A DNA stretch of 64,000 nt from Lepidodermella squamata (taxonomy: Eukaryota; Gastrotricha), in assembly GCA_047495785.1 (NCBI GenBank), contig JBLDXI010000001.1:2852001-2916000 (forward strand), written 5' to 3'. The position numbers and the translations under genes were made by a program. Shown piece after piece: positions 58,317 to 64,000 of this stretch. The notes under the pieces were generated by a model. It ran no database searches. It was not told the origin of the DNA and saw only the letters and a list, made by a program, of their open reading frames with translations. The stretch's first letter is position 1; each line of letters starts with the position of its first letter.

Positions 58317-61300
58317 CTATAGATACCACAGGCCGTTCAGAGGATAGTATGCGATTGGTTGTGCTCGTAGTCTATTTAAACAAGGTAACATCCGTTGACA
58401 GGGAGATGATGCTTGAGCGGTTGCATTGGCAGCTGCGTTCGTTGCATTTTGTTGAGGCGCTACAGTTGTTTGAGCTTGCTCTTGTTGACGTTGTTGCTGC
58501 TGGACGAGGAAGAAAGGAATGCCGTAGTTTTGAAACGGGAACCACGGCATCAAACCAGAAGCACGGTTCTGCCAAAGAAGGCCGCGTTGCGACTGATTAT
58601 CATCATCGTCTTCATCACTGCTATCATCATCGTCACCAGCTGACTGCTTACCCGGCATAGTCAAGTTAAGTTTCGGCATATTCCACGCGTTTTGCGTTTG
58701 ATTCTGCTGGAGTCCAAAGCCTCGCAGGATAGCAGGATTCCACAGTGCAGACGGATCAGCAACAACTGGCATACTTGGCTGATCGACCTTCATTGTTCCA
58801 TTGCCAGAGGCCCATTGTCCCCAAGAAGGCCATTGCATCGGTTGAGTTTGCACCGATTGGTTGTTGTTCCAGAATCCGTTGGAAACATCAACATTCAAAT
58901 TCAGATTAGCATTAGCCATGCCGAATTGACTACCCTGCGATGAATTCTGGTTCAAGTTGAAAGGATTCCAATTAGGCAAAGATGGGAAGCTAAATGCGGG
59001 CATTTGAGGCTGAGTCCAATTTTGTGGGCGAACAGCGCCTTGTTGGAAAACGCTTGGGTCGACCCACGGCAGAGATGGCTGCTGCTGTTGCGGCTGAGCC
59101 GACGGCAGTTTAACTTGAGAAAACAGACTGGTAAGTAAGTTGGTGTTGATGACGGGAGCTTGGGGCATCTGGTTCTTCCAGGCGCTTTGTAAGGCGTCTT
59201 GGTAAACGAATGGGAGCTGGGGCTGGGACTGATTAGCCTCGACTTTGGCTGGGGCAATGTCGATAGCGGGGAGATTCAAGTTTCCGACACCACCCAGGCC
59301 AGACTGGAGCCAGCCATTCCAATTGGATGCGCCACTCTGAGGCCTCATAAATTGACTAAATATATCCATAGGCTGCTGGGCCTGGCTTTGGTTGACATTC
59401 TTACTGACGTTCCACTGATTGACAAACGGAAGCGACTGACCGGCGTTCAGCTGGGGAAGGTTAAAACCACCTAAGAAATCTTGACCAAGAATGCTAACTT
59501 GCGGCATCTGTGGCATAGTCTGGTTTTGCGCGTTCTGAGACTGGTTCCAGTTGTTGTTCCAATTATTGGCCACGTTAACATTGGGCAATTGAATTTGTTG
59601 GAAGATATTCGGCATAGCGAGGCCGCCAGGCTGCTGTTGAGACTGGTTGTTGTTATTCATTCTCGAGAAAACATCAAAGTTGAAGTTGGGCAGTTTAAGG
59701 TTCTGGCCACCGAGCATCCCTTGGAGAGCATCAGGGGCGACAAAAGGCATCTGAGGCTGTTGCGCAGGCATTTGCTGGCTTCGGTTCCACTGCTGCGGCT
59801 GCCACTGCGATTGATTCATATTCGGCTGCATATTATTCAAGCCGCCAAAGCCAAAGCCTTGAAGCATGTTGAATCCTGGCAGTTGGCTCGGCTGACCAGG
59901 CAAAGCGTTGGAGTTATTATTGTTAAACAAGTTCTTGAACAAATCGCCGCCGAGCAAATTGGATGTCCAGTCATTCGAGCTCTGTTGAACTGGAGCGGTA
60001 ACGTTAACTTGCGGTAAAACATTGCGAAGAAGGTCGTTTGACAAAAAGTTGTTTGAACCGTTCTGCTGAAGGAGATTGTTCGTCAAAAGACCGCCGAAGA
60101 AGTTTTGCGACAAGAAGGGATTGATATCTCCGATGAGCACCTGCTTCGAAGATTCGTTAACTGACGGCTTCTCAGTGCTCATCTGCGGAAGGAGTTTGTT
60201 CCAGTCAAGCGCTGGCTGCTGAGATGGTTGGTTGCCGAACAAAGAGTTAAAATCAAAGAGCTGGTTCTGGAGACCCGGCAAGTTCTGGAAGTTCCAGCCA
60301 AACATCCAAGGAGCATTAGCGTCGTCTGGTTTAACAGTTGTTGTAGTCGGTGCAGCTGGGGTAACTGTTGTAGGCTCGGCGGTTGTCTCCGGGAGAAGAG
60401 GGCTGAAGCGAACTGGAACCTGGGAAGCAGGCTCTGTAGCAGGTGCCCTGGTTCGTCGGGTGGTGGGTTCCTCCGTTGTAGTCGTGGTTGTGCGACGAGC
60501 TGGTCGTGTGGTTTGTTCCTCGGTAACTTGCTCCGTGGTGGTAGTGGTAGGGCGTGTTCTACGAGTTGTCTGCTCCTCAGTAACTTCCGGCGCCGGAGTG
60601 GTTGGACGGGTCCTACGAGTTGATGGCTCATCAGTGACGACAACTTCCGGAGGTGGGGGAGGGCGGGTCCTACGTGTTGGCGGCTCGGGCGCAGGTGCTG
60701 GGGTTTCGTTTCCACCAGCCCCCTGGCTGCTAGGCCCAGCATTTGCGTTGGGGCAGGTGTTGCGGAAAATCAAGTTGCTAACAAAGTCAGTGTCCTGAAT
60801 TTCATCGGAATCTGGGTAAGCTAAGAGGTAATCCGGCCGGGTTGCAAGAGAGCGAAGGTAATCCGAATCGTAGTCGCTGCCGAAACCAATGATGAAAATG
60901 CGAACGCCCAACTGCTTCAGAAGGTTGGCTTGGTTAGAAGCAGTAGTGCGATTCGCAGGGTTCGACCCTGTGAAGACTACAACAGTCGAGGGGCTGCCAT
61001 CACGATGGCCGCCGGTGCTGTCAGTGAAAAGCTAGGATAAAAGAGAGAAATTGAAAAAAATCGACTTCAAGCGGTTATGACCAGACCTGGAGACGAACTG
61101 CGCGCAACGCCAGCGCCAAGTTGGCGTCGAAACCAAGTTCGTTCGAGCTTGTCGAGAAGACGTTAAGTGCTTCGCTGAGAGTTGGTCGCGGCGTGTAAGT
61201 GCCGAAATCGAAGCTAACTTGGACGTCGGAGGCGTACTCGACAACGGCGGCGCGCAAATCAGCGCAGTCGGGGATGGTTTGCGCGAACGTCGTCATCACC

Positions 61301-61512
61301 GGCCGCGCGTATGAGCGGTATTTGCGCGGGCCGATGAACGAGCGATCGAGAACGAACGCAACATCGGGCCGGCAGCAGATCTCACTAAAAATCGTTCATA
61401 GCATCGTATTGGTTTATTGAAAGATGACGCGCGCTACTTACCCGTCCTGGGACTGGCCGATGGCGACGAGCGACAACACCGTAAGAACTACCAAGACGCC
61501 GGTTGACGTCAT
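58317..61512 (-). CDS. Secreted vWA-domain protein with RRTRPTT repeats and Q/N-rich tail, paralog B
   Basis: Three exons in phase: 61512-61442, 61384-61087, 61031-58317 (1027 aa), with the same exon structure as paralog A (71-bp first exon in both). Signal peptide, then 'CCRPDVAFVLDRSFIGPRKY': MIDAS-like Asp37-x-Ser39 without the last Ser. 'STVVVFTGSNPANRTTASN' and 'GVRIFIIGFGSDYDSDYLRS' complete the vWA fold. A Thr/Pro segment carries four or five RRTRP-type units, then ~700 residues rich in N, Q, P, F and W with many NQS/NQT sequons and an acidic run (DDDDSSDEDDDD). The C-terminus YYPLNGLWYL matches the end of paralog A. The donor of exon 2 is a weak GTCTGG. CTTTTTAG is 10 bp before the ATG. 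Confidence 0.82.
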
Positions 61513-62708
61513 TTTCTTCCCTCTAAAAAGATCGGTAAAAATGTGGTCACTCTCTTGTAATGGCGTGGGATTAGCTTCAGTATATTAGGTAACGTTTTTT
61601 TCAAGCGCTGGGGTGGAAAGTTAATGTTTTCGAGGAGTAGAGGGTCTCAGGGGCTATTATCTACAAGCATATAAATTGAAAATTCTTTTGTTGCTGTAGC
61701 ATGGCTGCGATAGTTATGCTGAAGCGCTCCGACACACGAATCACCCTTTCGCGACTAGTTCTTTTCTGGGCGCCACTAGTGTACGCGGCGTGATAATACA
61801 CATACTACTTGGCAGTATTATAACAATGGTCATCGTATTAATCTTGAAATGCCTTTTCGGCCTGAAGCGCGACGGGGTGATAAATAATAGAATGAAATAT
61901 TATATAAATCTGCGAACAAATAGCAGATGCATGTTTTTTCGCGTTCATCAGTTAAACCAAACGCCTCATCATCATCATCATCATCTGACTACTAAAACAC
62001 CAGTGTGTCCACTCTGTGGCATGTAAAGCTAGCTACGTGTGTTCATGTATGTATGCGTGTGCGTATTAAATTTGTCTCCCCTCACTCGTGTTCAACTTCA
62101 ACAGCGCACGCGGCAAAAAGATGCGCGCACGCGAAGAGGCAGCAAAAAATGACAACCATGCCGCCTTAAATATATATTTCATATACCTGCTACCGTTGCA
62201 TATGCTGTTAGTTATATATGAACAAATCGCCTTAAGCGAATTTCTTCTTCTTTTTATGCAACAAATGCGCGTGGCGAGTGCAAAGTAATAAATCGCACCC
62301 CGGCCCGGCCCGCGGTTCGCCGTAGACTTTTTAACTGGCCATCTAGGGTGAAGGGCGTTGATGAGTTGACAGAAGAAAAGCCACTTGCTGCCGCCAACTC
62401 ATCACGCGCATAGATACTTGGTCGCCGCGCGGCGTCATCATCAAAAAACGCGATTTAAATCTCACTTGACACCGCCTTTCTCACTCAGACTTACAAGTGA
62501 CCTTTGCGCGTAAAAAAACTCAAGCAACATGACAAGACTTTTTTTATTTAATCGGTTTACTTTTTTTCGCATAAAATAATCAATGTTAACACCAAATTTT
62601 CATGTCAAGAGGGCTAGGCAGTTGGCGACTTTTTTGTCTGGGTAATCCCTCCGATTCTAGAAAGCGGCCAAATCTGACAAATGATGATACGATATTAAAA
62701 AAAATATG
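61513..62708. other. Intergenic, vWA paralog B upstream region
   Basis: No gene. A CAT microsatellite occurs at about 61966-61985; the rest is AT-rich. It should contain the 5' region of paralog B and the 3' end of the peptidase gene. Confidence 0.45.
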
Positions 62709-63328
62709 TCAAAAAAATGCAAAAAATACCCTAAATACAACACGTCCAATAACCAGTTTTTCTGCCACTGGGCCGTAATGTCGCGAATCGATCGCTGAAC
62801 CTCGATTGTCTCCTGTGACCCATAAATGCGATTTTTTCAGGGCAGCCTGAAATTTGAGATTAAAAAATATTAAAAATATTAATCTTCACAAACTTTATCT
62901 TGAAGATCCCGCGTATTAGATATTACGCCATCCGGTGTGTTATGACAGCCGGTAACCCTCTTAACGACAACCTGGAGGGGATTGTTGGGTTTGCGGAGAA
63001 CAACAACGTCGTCTCTTAAAATACAAATTTCATCCTCAAAAAATTGGGGAAAATTGTAATTTTTTTATTACAACTGAGGCCGCCGTAGCCACCTTAACGT
63101 GATTCGATCGACCAAAACAAGGTCACCATCGTGCAGGGTTGGATACATTGAGTCACCCTCACACTACGGTAGAAAAAAAAACGAATTTTTTCGTAATTTT
63201 ATTTTTTTCGTCAAATTTACGTGCGCCAACACTGCGACGTGTTCGACGACGGCGTGAGCAGTCACAAAACCACCCAGTACAATCAAGGTGCCGTTTTTCA
63301 ACTTTGCCCAAATGCTTTTTCCGGCCAT
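62709..63328 (-). CDS. IMMP1L: Mitochondrial inner membrane protease subunit 1-like (S26 peptidase)
   Basis: Removes inner-membrane sorting signals from proteins entering the mitochondrial intermembrane space. Four small exons in phase: 63328-63221, 63163-63072, 63014-62894, 62846-62709 (152 aa; human 166). N-terminal hydrophobic anchor 'GTLIVLGGFVTAHAVVEH'. Catalytic Ser in 'GDSMYPTLHDGDLVLVDR'; catalytic Lys in 'VVVKRVTG', preceded by 'DDVVVLRKPNNP'. The GDN box is 'LWVTGDNRGSAIDSRHYGPV'. These are the signature elements of IMP1-type S26 peptidases. Exon 3 could instead end at 62927 (stronger GTAATA donor, also in phase), which would remove 11 residues. The last residues (after GRVVF) are uncertain. 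Partner subunit not in the window. Confidence 0.82.
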
Positions 63329-64000
63329 TTTTTTCTTGTAACAATTATTATAATGCGCGCTTTAAAGGGCAACAAGTTATTAACACAATGCAGATAGCGA
63401 TTAGCCAATTAACTTGACGCTGCACGTCTTTTGTACGCAAATTACGTGCACTGCACTTGACATCGAGTGGCAATTCTATACCTACATCCACTGCCATGTA
63501 TTTAGCAGCAATTACACGAAAATTACAACTCGTTCCCAATTAACGTCACGCTTCACTAAACAAAAACTCGATGCTGGTAGATTACGTTGTACCGGTGCCG
63601 TGTCAGTTTACGAAAATTTAACACACTAAATTCAAATCATAAAGGAAGAAATAGCCAGTGTTTTACACCATCAATGACAGTTTTATTCGAATTATTACCA
63701 ATATTTTTTTTCATAGAAAACAACGGCGCGTTTCGCCTGCACTTCTCTTCTTCATCGAGTCATCATAATAATTCTGATTATAATTTTTTTTCATCATGTT
63801 GCTTTGAATAGCTGTACGTCCGGCCATCGAGAAAAAACGGCCAGAAATATGTCGTCATATTCTTTCAAGTTATTTTTTCAAAGAATATTTTTTTACATTT
63901 TTAAGCGAGACGAAGAACAAGAATATTTTTCAGAGGCATGTAGAATTTATAGATTATACGATATTATTTTTATAGGTAGCAAACAACACTCCCGAGTCGA
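63329..64000. other. Upstream flank of the IMMP1L-like gene
   Basis: No supportable gene to the window end; AT-rich with short uninformative open frames. Confidence 0.45.

Overview
Eukaryotic (metazoan) nuclear DNA, about 40% G+C. The genes are split by short GT-AG introns (32-66 bp, with a few of 0.5-1.4 kb) and encode animal families: two SLCO/OATP transporters, a sigma-class GST, an ENGase, TXNDC11, an FGGY kinase and an IMMP1L-type protease. A pyrimidine-rich AG lies 4-14 bp before the ATG of at least seven genes, and two gene pairs sit 111-140 bp apart on one strand. This suggests spliced-leader trans-splicing and operon-like pairs, so a compact-genome invertebrate (nematode, rotifer, flatworm or similar). 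I cannot name the species. All exon models were spliced by eye and keep phase throughout; none has transcript support.

Layout. 0.8-5.5 kb: OATP paralog 1 (-). 5.5-8.2 kb: non-coding. 8.2-9.1 kb: sigma GST (-). 10.1-13.8 kb: ENGase (GH85) and, just downstream, a secreted Cys-rich protein (-) whose intron holds a decayed pogo/Tigger transposase. 14.9-20.6 kb: FGGY kinase then TXNDC11 (-), the latter with a PIF1/Helitron helicase remnant in an intron. 21.6-25.9 kb: OATP paralog 2 (+). 26-30.6 kb: gene-poor, with two head-to-head tRNA-derived SINEs and a hAT-like MITE. 30.9-33.8 kb: an unusual protein kinase/GTPase/zinc-knuckle fusion (-). 34.0-34.3 kb: a 91-bp perfect inverted repeat whose arms carry a hammerhead-ribozyme-like core. 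35.0-37.9 kb: an eleven-exon coiled-coil protein (-).

38.4-55.1 kb is a mobile-element island. A palindromic 'foldback' element with Tc1/mariner-like ends (38428-46176, TA on both sides) is interrupted in its left arm by a 3.35-kb Mutator-like element (38550-41896). That element has ~406-bp terminal inverted repeats, a 9-bp target duplication confirmed by the uninterrupted right arm of the host element, and one intact six-exon gene. The gene encodes the first part of a MULE-like transposase, an AT-hook, a Pro/Ala VNTR and an OTU cysteine-protease domain. Next comes a ~3.05-kb segment in two near-identical tandem copies (with LINE 3'-end fragments) and a third, diverged copy bounded by GC-rich hairpin modules and a 20-G run.

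55.5-61.5 kb: two tandem paralogs (-) of a secreted vWA protein with 'RRTRPTT' repeats, a Q/N-rich tail and a shared C-terminal motif. 62.7-63.3 kb: a compact IMMP1L-type peptidase gene (-) in small exons. The most novel items are the OTU-bearing Mutator-like element and its nested arrangement, the kinase-GTPase fusion, and the hammerhead-like inverted repeat.
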